From Streptomyces reniochalinae (GTDB taxonomy: Bacteria; Actinomycetota; Actinomycetes; Streptomycetales; Streptomycetaceae), in contig NZ_QOIM01000040.1 of assembly GCF_003323735.1 (NCBI RefSeq), forward strand, positions 186,001-250,000: a stretch of 64,000 nucleotides of DNA. Reading direction: 5' to 3'. The notes beneath the pieces are model-generated. The model was given only the letters and a program-made list of their open reading frames with translations, made no database searches and was not told the origin of the DNA. Position numbers and translations under genes: made by a program. Each line of letters begins with the position of its first letter. The stretch's first letter is position 1. Of this stretch, positions 57,043-64,000 are shown one piece after another.

Positions 57043-57548
57043 CATTCACGGTCAACGGACGCCGGCACGAGGCCGACGACGTGTGGGAGGGCGAGTCCCT
57101 GCTCTACGTCCTGCGCGAGCGGATGGGTCTGCCCGGCTCGAAGAACGCCTGCGAGCAGGGCGAGTGCGGCTCCTGCACCGTCCGGCTGGACGGCGAGTCG
57201 GTCTGTTCCTGCCTGGTCGCGGCGGGGCAGGCCGAGGGGCGCGAGGTCGTCACGGTGGAGGGCCTGGCCGCGTACGCGAAGGAGCGCGCGGGCTCCGCGC
57301 ACACGGGCGGTCTCGCCCCGGTGCAGCAGGCGTTCCTCGACGCCGGAGCCGTCCAGTGCGGCTTTTGCACCCCGGGCCTGCTGGTGGCCGCGGACGAACT
57401 GATCGAGCGCAACCCCCAGCCCTCCGACGCCGACATCCGCGAGGCACTCTCGGGCAACCTGTGCCGCTGCACCGGCTACGAGAAGATCATGGACGCCGTG
57501 CGCCTCGCCGCGGCGCGCACCGGCGACGGCGCCCCGGAGGTGGTCTGA
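57033..57548 (+). CDS. Xanthine dehydrogenase 2Fe-2S subunit
   Basis: A 171-residue protein with two [2Fe-2S] clusters: plant-type CEQGECGSCTVRLDGESVCSCLV and the C-terminal CGFCTPGLLVAADEL ... GNLCRCTGYEKIM. Electrons pass from the molybdopterin subunit to FAD. GTG 57033 overlaps the FAD-subunit stop by 10 bp; the Mo-subunit gene starts directly at 57549. Confidence 0.95.
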   Translation: MRVTFTVNGRRHEADDVWEGESLLYVLRERMGLPGSKNACEQGECGSCTVRLDGESVCSCLVAAGQAEGREVVTVEGLAAYAKERAGSAHTGGLAPVQQAFLDAGAVQCGFCTPGLLVAADELIERNPQPSDADIREALSGNLCRCTGYEKIMDAVRLAAARTGDGAPEVV

Positions 57549-59942
57549 GTGGCCTCCGCGACCGGGCCCACCGGGACCTCCACCAGGCCAAACCAGGGCG
57601 CCGGCACCCGGGCCGGGGTCGGTGACTCGCCGCTGCGGCCCGACGGCACCCTCAAGGTGACCGGCGAGTTCGCCTACTCCTCGGACATGTGGCACGAGGA
57701 CATGCTGTGGGGCTGCACCCTGCGCAGCCCGCACGCGCACGCCGGGATCGTCTCCATCGACGTCAGCGAGGCGCTCAAGCAGGCGGGCGTGCACGCGGTG
57801 CTCACCTACGACGACCTGCCGGCCGAGATGAAGAACTACGGCCTGGAGATCCAGGACACCCCGGTACTCGCGCACGGCCGGGTCCGCCACCACGGGGAGC
57901 CCGTCGCGCTGGTGGCGGCCGACCACCCGGAGACGGCGCGGCGCGCCGCCGCGAAGATCAGGGTGGAGTACGAGGAGCTGCCCGTCGTCCACGACGAGGC
58001 GAGCGCGCTCGGCGAGGGCGCGCCACTGCTCCACCCGGGCCGCGACGATGACCACGCGCCGCACGTACCGCACCCGAACATCGTGCACCGCCAGCCCATC
58101 GTCCGCGGCGACGTGGAAGCGGCCGCCGGGCGCGCCGAGGTGATCGTCACGGGCGAGTACGAGGTCGGCATGCAGGACCAGGCATTCCTCGGTCCTGAGT
58201 CCGGCCTGGCCGTGCCCGCCGAGGACGGAGGGGTGGACCTCTACATCGCCACCCAGTGGCTGCACTCGGACCTGCGTCAGATCGCCCCCGTCCTCGGGCT
58301 GCCCGAGGAGAAGGTGCGCATGACGCTCTCCGGCGTCGGCGGCGCCTTCGGCGGCCGCGAGGACCTGTCCATGCAGATCCACGCCTGCCTGCTGGCGCTG
58401 CGCACCGGCAAGCCCGTCAAGATCGTCTACAACCGGTTCGAGTCGTTCTTCGGCCACGTCCACCGGCACCCCGCCACGCTGTGGTACGAGCACGGCGCCA
58501 CCCGCGACGGCAAGCTCACCCACATCAGGTGCCGCATCGTGCTGGACGGCGGGGCCTACGCCTCCGCCTCACCCGCGGTCGTCGGCAACGCCTCCTCGCA
58601 CGCGGCGGGCCCCTACGTCGTCGACGACGTGGAGATCGAGGCGCTGGCCCTCTACACCAACAACCCGCCGTGCGGGGCGATGCGTGGCTTCGGCGCGGTC
58701 CAGGCGTGCTTCGCGTACGAGGCGCAGATGGACAAGCTCGCCGCTGAACTGGACATGGACCCGGTCGACTTCCGGCAGCGGAACGCCATGTCGCGGGGGT
58801 CGCTGATGCCCACGGGCCAGCCCGTGGACTCGCCGGCGCCGGTGGCCGAACTGCTCCGCAGGGTCAAGGCCATGCCGCTGCCGATGGAGGCGCAGTGGGA
58901 GAGCGCCGACGGTGGCGCCGACGTACGGGCGCTGCCCGGCGGGCTGTCCAACACCACCCACGGCGAGGGTGTCGTGCGGGGCGTCGGCTACGCGGTCGGC
59001 ATCAAGAACGTCTGCTTCTCCGAGGGCTTCGACGACTACTCCACGGCCCGGGTGCGGCTTCAGGTCGCCGGAGGCGAGCCGGTCGCCCTGGTGCACACGG
59101 CGATGGCCGAGGTCGGCCAGGGCGGCATTACCGTGCAGGCCCAGATCGCCCGCACCGAACTGGGCGTCACCCAGGTGACCATCCACCCCGCCGACACCCA
59201 GGTCGGCTCCGCGGGCTCGACCTCCGCGTCCCGGCAGACGTACATGACAGGCGGCGCCGTCAAGCACGTGTGCGAGCTGGTGCGCGAGAAGGTGCTCCAG
59301 CGCGGCCGGGAGCTGTTCGGCACCCACCATCCGGCGTGGGCGACGGCCGGACTGCTGCTGGAGGGCGGCAAGGTCGTCACCGACGGCGGCGAGGTGCTCG
59401 CCTCGCTGGCGGACGTGCTCGGTGAGGAGGCCGTCGAGGCCGAGGACGAGTGGCGGCACCGCACGACCGTGCCCTTCGACCTGGAGACGGGGCAGGGCTT
59501 CGGCCACGTCCAGTACTCCTTCGCCGCGCACCGCGCCGTGGTCGAGGTCGACACCGAGCTCGGGCTCGTCAAGGTCGTCGAGCTGGCCTGCGCCCAGGAC
59601 GTCGGCAAGGCCATGAACCCCCAGGCCGTGGTGGGCCAGATCCACGGCGGCACCACGCAGGGGCTCGGGCTGGCCGTGATGGAGGAGATCGTGGTCGACC
59701 CTGCGGCCAAGGTCCGCAACCCCTCCTTCACCGACTACCTGATCCCCACGATTGCGGACACGCCGACCATCCCGGTCGACGTGCTGGAGCTCGCCGACGA
59801 GCACGCCCCGTACGGGCTGCGGGGAGCGGGGGAGGCGCCGACGCTGTCGTCGACGCCTGCCGTGATGGCGGCCGTCAGGGCCGCGACCGGGCGCGCGCTG
59901 CCGCGCGTGCCCGTACGACCGGAGCACATCGTCCAGGTGTGA
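57549..59942 (+). CDS. Xanthine dehydrogenase molybdopterin-binding subunit
   Basis: A 797-residue catalytic subunit that hydroxylates hypoxanthine/xanthine. Early domain DGTLKVTGEFAYSSDM; Mo-binding blocks GVGGAFGGREDLSMQIHACLLAL and NPPCGAMRGFGAVQACFAYE; C-terminal YGLRGAGEAPTLSSTPAVMAAV carries the catalytic Glu. GTG 57549 abuts the previous stop. Length is normal. With the PucR regulator, permease and XdhC next door, the cluster should take up purines and oxidise them to urate. Confidence 0.94.
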   Translation: MASATGPTGTSTRPNQGAGTRAGVGDSPLRPDGTLKVTGEFAYSSDMWHEDMLWGCTLRSPHAHAGIVSIDVSEALKQAGVHAVLTYDDLPAEMKNYGLEIQDTPVLAHGRVRHHGEPVALVAADHPETARRAAAKIRVEYEELPVVHDEASALGEGAPLLHPGRDDDHAPHVPHPNIVHRQPIVRGDVEAAAGRAEVIVTGEYEVGMQDQAFLGPESGLAVPAEDGGVDLYIATQWLHSDLRQIAPVLGLPEEKVRMTLSGVGGAFGGREDLSMQIHACLLALRTGKPVKIVYNRFESFFGHVHRHPATLWYEHGATRDGKLTHIRCRIVLDGGAYASASPAVVGNASSHAAGPYVVDDVEIEALALYTNNPPCGAMRGFGAVQACFAYEAQMDKLAAELDMDPVDFRQRNAMSRGSLMPTGQPVDSPAPVAELLRRVKAMPLPMEAQWESADGGADVRALPGGLSNTTHGEGVVRGVGYAVGIKNVCFSEGFDDYSTARVRLQVAGGEPVALVHTAMAEVGQGGITVQAQIARTELGVTQVTIHPADTQVGSAGSTSASRQTYMTGGAVKHVCELVREKVLQRGRELFGTHHPAWATAGLLLEGGKVVTDGGEVLASLADVLGEEAVEAEDEWRHRTTVPFDLETGQGFGHVQYSFAAHRAVVEVDTELGLVKVVELACAQDVGKAMNPQAVVGQIHGGTTQGLGLAVMEEIVVDPAAKVRNPSFTDYLIPTIADTPTIPVDVLELADEHAPYGLRGAGEAPTLSSTPAVMAAVRAATGRALPRVPVRPEHIVQV

Positions 59943-60002
59943 TCCTTTTCCCCGGCCCCGCCCCTTCCCGGAACCGGGGGCCCGGCCCCCAACCCCCGCT
60001 CC

Positions 60003-60049
60003 TCAATCGCCGGAGGGGCTGCTTTTGAGCCTGTCCGGCGCTTGAGGAC
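60003..60049. repeat. Large inverted repeat (Streptomyces intergenic hairpin family)
   Basis: Arms CCTCAATCGCCGGAGGGGCT (60003-60022) and AGCCTGTCCGGCGCTTGAGG (60030-60049) pair over most of their length, 7-nt loop. It resembles the abundant CTCAA-CGCCGGA-GGGCT element of Streptomyces chromosomes. Likely terminator of the xdh operon. Confidence 0.7.
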
Positions 60050-60103
60050 GAGCGAAGCGATCGGGGGAAAGGGGGGCGAAGCCCCCATGAGAAACGGTGA
60101 AGG

Positions 60104-60132
60104 TGGGGGTCCCCCGGACGGAGTCTGGGGGA
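60104..60132 (+). repeat. Dispersed Streptomyces hairpin repeat, copy 2 (variant)
   Basis: GGGGGTCCCCC-GGACGGAGTC-TGGGGGA, a variant of the element at 39378 and 63108. Confidence 0.6.
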
Positions 60133-60235
60133 GGGGCTGGGGTCTAAGCGCCGGCGCGGGCCGTCCCCCGGGTCGTGGCTTCCCAAATCCTCGGTATCCG
60201 CCGGGGTGCCCCTGTGAACCTTGGGAGTCAGCACA

Positions 60236-61717
60236 ATGACCCAGTCCAAAGTAGGGCCGACGACGTCGCCGGAGGACGCGGGCCCCGGCTCGCGCATCCC
60301 CGCGGGACGCTCGTGGCTCGACAGGTACTTCCACATCTCCGCGAGAGGGTCGAGTTACGGCCAGGAGGTGCGCGGCGGTATCACCACCTTCATGGCGATG
60401 GCGTACATCGTCCTGCTCAACCCCGTCATCCTCTCCGTGCCCGACGCCGCGGGGCACAGGCTGGACGGCGGCGAGGTCACCACGGCGACCGCGCTGGCGG
60501 CCGCGGTGACCACCCTCGTGATGGGCTTCATCGGCAACGTGCCGCTGGCGATGGCGGCGGGCCTCAGCGTCTCCGCTGTCATGTCCACGCAGGTAGCCAC
60601 CGAGATGACGTGGGGCAACGCGTGGGCGATGTGCGTCATCTACGGCGCCGTGATCATCCTCCTGGTGGTCACCGGGCTCCGTGAGCTCATCATGAACGCG
60701 ATACCCATGGCACTGAAGCACGCCATCACCATGGGCATCGGGCTGTTCGTCTGTCTGCTCGGCCTGGTGCAGGCCGGCTTCGTCACCTCCACGGGCGGCC
60801 CCGGAGGTCTGCCCGGCGTCAAGCCGATCCAGCTCGGCACCGCCGAGGTGCTCACCGGCTGGCCGGTGCTGTGCTTCTCCGTGACCGTGCTGCTGATCTT
60901 CGCGCTCCAGGTGCGCAAGGTGCCGGGCGCGATCCTGATCGGCATCGTCGGCGGCACCGTCATCGCGGCCGTCATCCACCAGTTCGCCGGGCTCACCAAG
61001 AAGGACTGGGGCGGCCACAACGCCCCCGAGTTCCCCGGTTCGGTGGTCAGCTCGCCCGACTTCGGGCTCTTCGGCTCCGTCTCGTTCGACGGCCTCGGCG
61101 ACGTCGGCGCCATCTCCATCGGCGTCATCGTCTTCACCCTCGTCCTGGCGGGCTTCTTCGACGCCATCGGCACCATCATCGGCATCGGCCAGCAGGCCGG
61201 GCTCGCCGACAAGGAGGGCCGCATGCCGGGGCTGGCCAAGGCGCTGACCATCGACGGCGCCGGCGGCGTCATGGGCGGTCTGGCCGGTGCCTCGGGGCAG
61301 ACCGTCTTCGTGGAGTCCACCGCCGGTGTCGGCGACGGCGCGCGCACCGGCTTCGCCAGCGTGATCAGCGGCCTCGGCTTCACCCTCTGCCTGTTCTTCA
61401 CGCCCCTCGCGCAGATGATCCCTCCGCAGGTGGCGGCGGCCGCGCTGGTCGTCATCGGATCGATGATGATCACCAACGCCATGCACATCGACTGGTCGGA
61501 CCCGGCCACGTCGATCCCGGTCTTCCTGACGACCGTTCTGATGCCTTTCGCGTACTCGATCACCACCGGTATCGGCGCGGGCGTCATCTCCTATGTTCTG
61601 ATCAAGGCTGTACAGGGAAAGTTCCGCGAGCCCGGATGGTTGATGTGGGTGCTGGGATTCGTCTTCCTGGCCTATTTCGCGCTCAACCCGATCGAGCAGT
61701 GGCTGGGGGCGAAATAG
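60236..61717 (+). CDS. NCS2-family purine permease (AzgA-like)
   Basis: A 493-residue permease with about 12-14 helices. GGITTFMAMAYIVLLNPVIL is the AzgA (adenine/guanine/hypoxanthine) signature; GLFVCLLGLVQAGFV and GQTVFVESTAGVGDGARTGFAS are conserved substrate/motif regions. ATG 60236 has GGGAG about 9 nt upstream. Lies between the xdh operon and XdhC gene on the same strand, so it probably imports purines for xanthine dehydrogenase. Confidence 0.93.
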   Translation: MTQSKVGPTTSPEDAGPGSRIPAGRSWLDRYFHISARGSSYGQEVRGGITTFMAMAYIVLLNPVILSVPDAAGHRLDGGEVTTATALAAAVTTLVMGFIGNVPLAMAAGLSVSAVMSTQVATEMTWGNAWAMCVIYGAVIILLVVTGLRELIMNAIPMALKHAITMGIGLFVCLLGLVQAGFVTSTGGPGGLPGVKPIQLGTAEVLTGWPVLCFSVTVLLIFALQVRKVPGAILIGIVGGTVIAAVIHQFAGLTKKDWGGHNAPEFPGSVVSSPDFGLFGSVSFDGLGDVGAISIGVIVFTLVLAGFFDAIGTIIGIGQQAGLADKEGRMPGLAKALTIDGAGGVMGGLAGASGQTVFVESTAGVGDGARTGFASVISGLGFTLCLFFTPLAQMIPPQVAAAALVVIGSMMITNAMHIDWSDPATSIPVFLTTVLMPFAYSITTGIGAGVISYVLIKAVQGKFREPGWLMWVLGFVFLAYFALNPIEQWLGAK

Positions 61718-61825
61718 CCGCCCGGCCGCCGGCCTGACGCCCGGCGGGAGCGGGTGCGGTCGCCCTGGCCGTTCCCGCTCCCGTTCAGGCTGCTCGGACC
61801 TGCGCCAACGCCGAGGAGTAGGCAC

Positions 61826-62989
61826 ATGCTGGACATCGCCGCACAGCTGCACCGCTGGTGCGAGGAAGGACGCGACTTCGCCGTCGCCACCGTCGTCGGC
61901 GTCAGCAACAGCGCCCCGCGGCAGGTCGGCGCGGCACTGGCCGTCGACGCGGACGGCGAGGCCGTCGGCAGCGTGAGCGGCGGCTGCGTCGAAGGCGCCG
62001 TCTACGAGCTGTGCCAGGAGGCGCTGGAGTGCGGCGACAGCATCCGCCAGACCTTCGGCTACAGCGACGAGGACGCCTTCGCCGTCGGCCTCACCTGCGG
62101 GGGCATCATCGACATCCTGGTCACCCCGGCGCGCGCCGGAACGCGGGCGCGCGCGGTGTTCACCGCCGCCGTCGCCGAAGCCGCCCAGCGCCGCACCGCC
62201 GCGCTCGTCCGCCTCGTGGAGGGCCCCGACGAGCTGCTGGGCGGCGCGCTGTGGCTGGACGCCGAAGGGCAGCCCCACGGCGCCCTGGGCGGCGCGGCCG
62301 AGCTGGACGCCACAGCCGTGGCAGAGGGCCGGGCCCTGCTGGACGCCGGCCGCACCGCGACCGTCACCGTCGGCGCCGACGGCAGCAGGTGCGGAGCGCC
62401 GGTGACCCTGCTCGTCGAGTCGAGCGTCCCCGCGCCCCGCATGCTGGTGTTCGGCGCCATCGACTTCGCGGCCGCGCTGGTGCGGATCGGCACGTTCCTC
62501 GGCTACCGGGTCACCGTGTGCGACGCGCGCCCCGTCTTCGCCACCGCCCGCCGCTTCCCCGACGCCGACGAGGTCGTCGTCGACTGGCCGCACCGCTACC
62601 TCGACACCCAGGAGCTGGACGGCCGCACCGTCGTCTGCGTGCTCACCCACGACGCCAAGTTCGACGTGCCGCTGCTGGAGCGCGCGCTGCGGCTCCCGGT
62701 GGCCTACGTCGGTGCCATGGGCTCGCGCCGCGCCCACCTGGAGCGGCTGGAGCGGCTGCGCGAGGCCGGGCTGACCGACGCCGAACTCGCCAGGCTGCGC
62801 TCGCCCATCGGCCTCGACCTCGGCGCCAGGACGCCGCAGGAGACGGCGCTCTCGATCGCCGCGGAGATCGTCGCGGTGCGCCAGGGCGGCACCGGCGTGC
62901 CCCTCAACGGCGCCCACACCCCCATCCACCACGACCGGGGCCCGGCCCCCGGCTCGCTCACGGGCGGCACGGACCGGGCGACGGGCTGA
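61826..62989 (+). CDS. xdhC: XdhC-family molybdenum cofactor insertion factor
   Basis: A 387-residue cytoplasmic protein that loads sulfurated Mo cofactor into xanthine dehydrogenase. N-terminal XdhC/CoxI domain: VATVVGVSNSAPRQVGAALAVDADG, GSVSGGCVEGAVYE; then a Rossmann-like C-terminal domain (MLVFGAIDFAAALVRIGTFLGYRVTVCDARPVFAT ... VCVLTHDAKFDVPLLERAL, VAYVGAMGSRRAHLERLERL). ATG 61826 follows GAGGAG. A MITE-like element lies just after the stop. Confidence 0.93.
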   Translation: MLDIAAQLHRWCEEGRDFAVATVVGVSNSAPRQVGAALAVDADGEAVGSVSGGCVEGAVYELCQEALECGDSIRQTFGYSDEDAFAVGLTCGGIIDILVTPARAGTRARAVFTAAVAEAAQRRTAALVRLVEGPDELLGGALWLDAEGQPHGALGGAAELDATAVAEGRALLDAGRTATVTVGADGSRCGAPVTLLVESSVPAPRMLVFGAIDFAAALVRIGTFLGYRVTVCDARPVFATARRFPDADEVVVDWPHRYLDTQELDGRTVVCVLTHDAKFDVPLLERALRLPVAYVGAMGSRRAHLERLERLREAGLTDAELARLRSPIGLDLGARTPQETALSIAAEIVAVRQGGTGVPLNGAHTPIHHDRGPAPGSLTGGTDRATG

Positions 62990-63014
62990 ACCCGCCGACG
63001 GCGGACGGTGCTAG

Positions 63015-63222
63015 GGAGTGTCTTCAAAGTAGCGGCGTCCGCCCGGAGGGCGGGCCTGGCGGTGTCTGGTGCGTGCGCTCGCAAGGCGGAGGAGGGAGTC
63101 CCTGCGTGGGGGCACCTCCCGGGGCGAGCGAAGCCGAGCCCTGGGGGAAGCGGCGACCGACGACAACGCCGCGAGCGTGCGTGCCAGGCGCCGCCAGGCA
63201 GGCGGGACTTTGAAGACACGAC
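63015..63222. mobile_element. MITE-like element (208 bp) with terminal inverted repeats and CTAG duplication
   Basis: The 208-bp element ends in GTGTCTTCAAAGT at left (63018-63030) and the exact complement at right. Behind these, CCTGGCGG-n-CTGG...CGCTCGC-type blocks of about 50 bp repeat in inverted orientation. CTAG flanks both ends (63011-63014 and 63223-63226), a 4-bp target duplication of the IS5 type. No transposase is encoded. The central part holds a copy of the dispersed hairpin repeat (63108-63148). Confidence 0.7.
63108..63148 (+). repeat. Dispersed Streptomyces hairpin repeat, copy 3 (inside the MITE-like element)
   Basis: GGGGGCACCTCCC (63108-63120) with GGGGCGAGCGAAGCCGAGCC and then CTGGGGGA, same design as 39378-39408. 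Confidence 0.65.
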
Positions 63223-64000
63223 CTAGAGCAGTTTCACGTTCACCAGCAGCGCCCGGTGGTCCGTGCCCCGCAGGTCGAGGAACTTGCCGTCCACCGGCAC
63301 CATCTCCTCGCTGAGCAGCACGTGGTCGATCTGCGCGCCCAGCACCGGTGTGGTGCGGGTCGGCCACGTCGGTGTGCGCGAGTTGCCGAGCAGGCGGGCC
63401 GCGTCGTGCATGCCGGTGTCCAGGACGGCCCGGAATCCGGCGTGGTCCTGCGAGGAGTTGAAGTCGCCCGCGATCAGCGTCGGCAGCCTGCGGGCCGCGG
63501 CGTAGGAGCGCAGCCCGGCCAACTCGGACCGCCACGTGGCCGTGTCGCCTGGCGTGGGCGGCATCGGGTGCGCCACCTGGAGGGCGACCCGCTCGCCGTG
63601 GATGTCGGCGACGGCGCCCGGCATCGACAGCCGGCCGCTCACCTGGCCCCGGTCGTGCAGCGGGTAGACGCTCAGCAGCGCCGAGCCCCGCGCGCCGCCG
63701 TCCACCCCGGTGACGAGCCGGTGCGGGTACTCCTCGCGCAGCACGGAACCGTTCAGCGCCTTCGCGCACGGGTTGTCGCACTCCTGGACGGCCACCAGCT
63801 GCGGACGCTCCCTGCGCACCGTCTCCACCAGGTCCCGCGTCGCCCCGCCGTACTTGAGGTTGGCCGTCAGAACCCGGAACTGCGCCTTGCCGGCCAGGCC
63901 CGCGGCCCCGTCCGGCGCCGGCGGCCCGTAAGGACGCAGGAACCAGCCCGTGCCCGCCAGAACCACCAGCGCCCACACCAGCACCAGCCACCGCCGGGCC
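63223..64000 (-). CDS. Endonuclease/exonuclease/phosphatase family protein, 5' partial
   Basis: The 3' 259 codons of an EEP-domain protein; the 5' end lies beyond the window. A transmembrane helix (LVLVWALVVLAGTGWFL) precedes the catalytic domain: RVLTANLKYGG, VAVQECDNPCAKAL (Glu), GSALLSVYPLHD, AGDFNSSQDHAGFRAVL (Asp/Asn) and GTDHRALLVNVKLL (Asp-His). All metal and catalytic residues visible are intact, so it may be a membrane-bound phosphodiesterase or nuclease. The stop codon TAG is part of the CTAG flank of the adjacent mobile element. Confidence 0.9.
   Translation of the reverse strand, partial: ARRWLVLVWALVVLAGTGWFLRPYGPPAPDGAAGLAGKAQFRVLTANLKYGGATRDLVETVRRERPQLVAVQECDNPCAKALNGSVLREEYPHRLVTGVDGGARGSALLSVYPLHDRGQVSGRLSMPGAVADIHGERVALQVAHPMPPTPGDTATWRSELAGLRSYAAARRLPTLIAGDFNSSQDHAGFRAVLDTGMHDAARLLGNSRTPTWPTRTTPVLGAQIDHVLLSEEMVPVDGKFLDLRGTDHRALLVNVKLL

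Larger units (their letters stand above)
59943..60235. other. Repeat-rich intergenic region upstream of the permease gene
   Basis: Nearly 300 bp with no gene. It holds a long inverted repeat (60003-60049), a short GGGGGGCGAAGCCCCC hairpin (60071-60086) and a copy of the dispersed repeat (60104-60132). Such clusters commonly occur in Streptomyces intergenic DNA and probably act as terminators. Confidence 0.65.

Noticed and set aside
59735..62932. 1065-codon - strand frame opposite the permease and XdhC genes
   Set aside because: Low-complexity Gly/Asp/His-rich shadow of two well-supported + strand genes.
63011..63991. 326-codon - strand frame through the MITE-like element
   Set aside because: It is out of frame with the clear EEP-domain protein at 63223-64000 and exists only as a shadow extended through the element.

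Overview
The window is high-G+C actinobacterial chromosome, almost certainly Streptomyces. Support comes from third-position G/C codon use in nearly every frame, GTG/TTG starts, ATGA/GTGA stop-start overlaps, and families typical of the genus: a SAV2148-type HEPN protein, DUF397 and DUF5753 regulators, DUF2637, PucR, small cysteine-bearing leader peptides and the dispersed GGGGGCACCTCCC hairpin repeat. It reads as one accessory-rich chromosome segment. There is no tRNA, rRNA, CRISPR or intact insertion sequence.

Layout. 1-5.8 kb: the 3' end of a RibD/DHFR-like reductase gene, a SAV2148 protein, a DUF1697 protein, then two tandem secreted subtilisins duplicated together with their upstream regions. 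6-10.7 kb: an organosulfur locus on the + strand (leader peptide, solute-binding lipoprotein, ABC ATPase, taurine-type dioxygenase, winged-helix protein, FMN reductase). It is visibly decaying: the permease survives only as its last codons fused out of frame to a shortened ATPase gene, and the SsuD monooxygenase is a 3' fragment. 10.7-20.4 kb: an intact sulfate/sulfonate assimilation cluster on the - strand (leader peptide, sulfite reductase, zinc-ribbon protein, CysH, CysC, CysD, CysN, solute-binding protein, ABC ATPase, permease, sirohydrochlorin chelatase). Together these genes import sulfur sources, activate and reduce sulfate, and supply the siroheme that sulfite reductase needs.

20.6-34.4 kb: mixed housekeeping and accessory genes (PAP2 phosphatase, GNAT, ABC-class ATPase, MFS exporter, SRPBCC protein, membrane-anchored Mrr-like nuclease, tyrosine phosphatase, acylphosphatase with Mut7-C protein), then a WhiJ-like regulatory locus in which the XRE-DUF5753 gene carries an in-frame amber codon, then MurJ and a PfkB sugar kinase. 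34.5-39.1 kb: a FabH-like ketosynthase divergent from a TetR regulator, and an acyl-CoA dehydrogenase divergent from a BrkB membrane protein across only 18 bp that hold a symmetric -10 element. 39.1-49 kb: repeats, an Ada/AlkA repair protein, a PP2C-like protein, a recombinase remnant, a WYL regulator with a VOC protein, DUF2637, an iron-box-controlled FhuF-like protein, a GntR regulator and a TPR-like protein. 49-54 kb: two membrane/cell-envelope glycosyltransferase genes leading into a two-component system, with a perfect 22-bp palindrome upstream. 54-63 kb: a PucR regulator divergent from a xanthine dehydrogenase operon (FAD, 2Fe-2S and Mo subunits), an NCS2 purine permease and an XdhC maturation factor. 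A 208-bp MITE-like element follows, inserted at the stop codon of a partial endonuclease/exonuclease/phosphatase gene that runs off the window.

The strongest leads are the decay scars in the organosulfur locus, the paired sulfur leader peptides, the amber codon in the WhiJ-like gene, the bidirectional leaderless promoter at 37.9 kb and the MITE at 63.0 kb. No clearly new multi-gene system was found.
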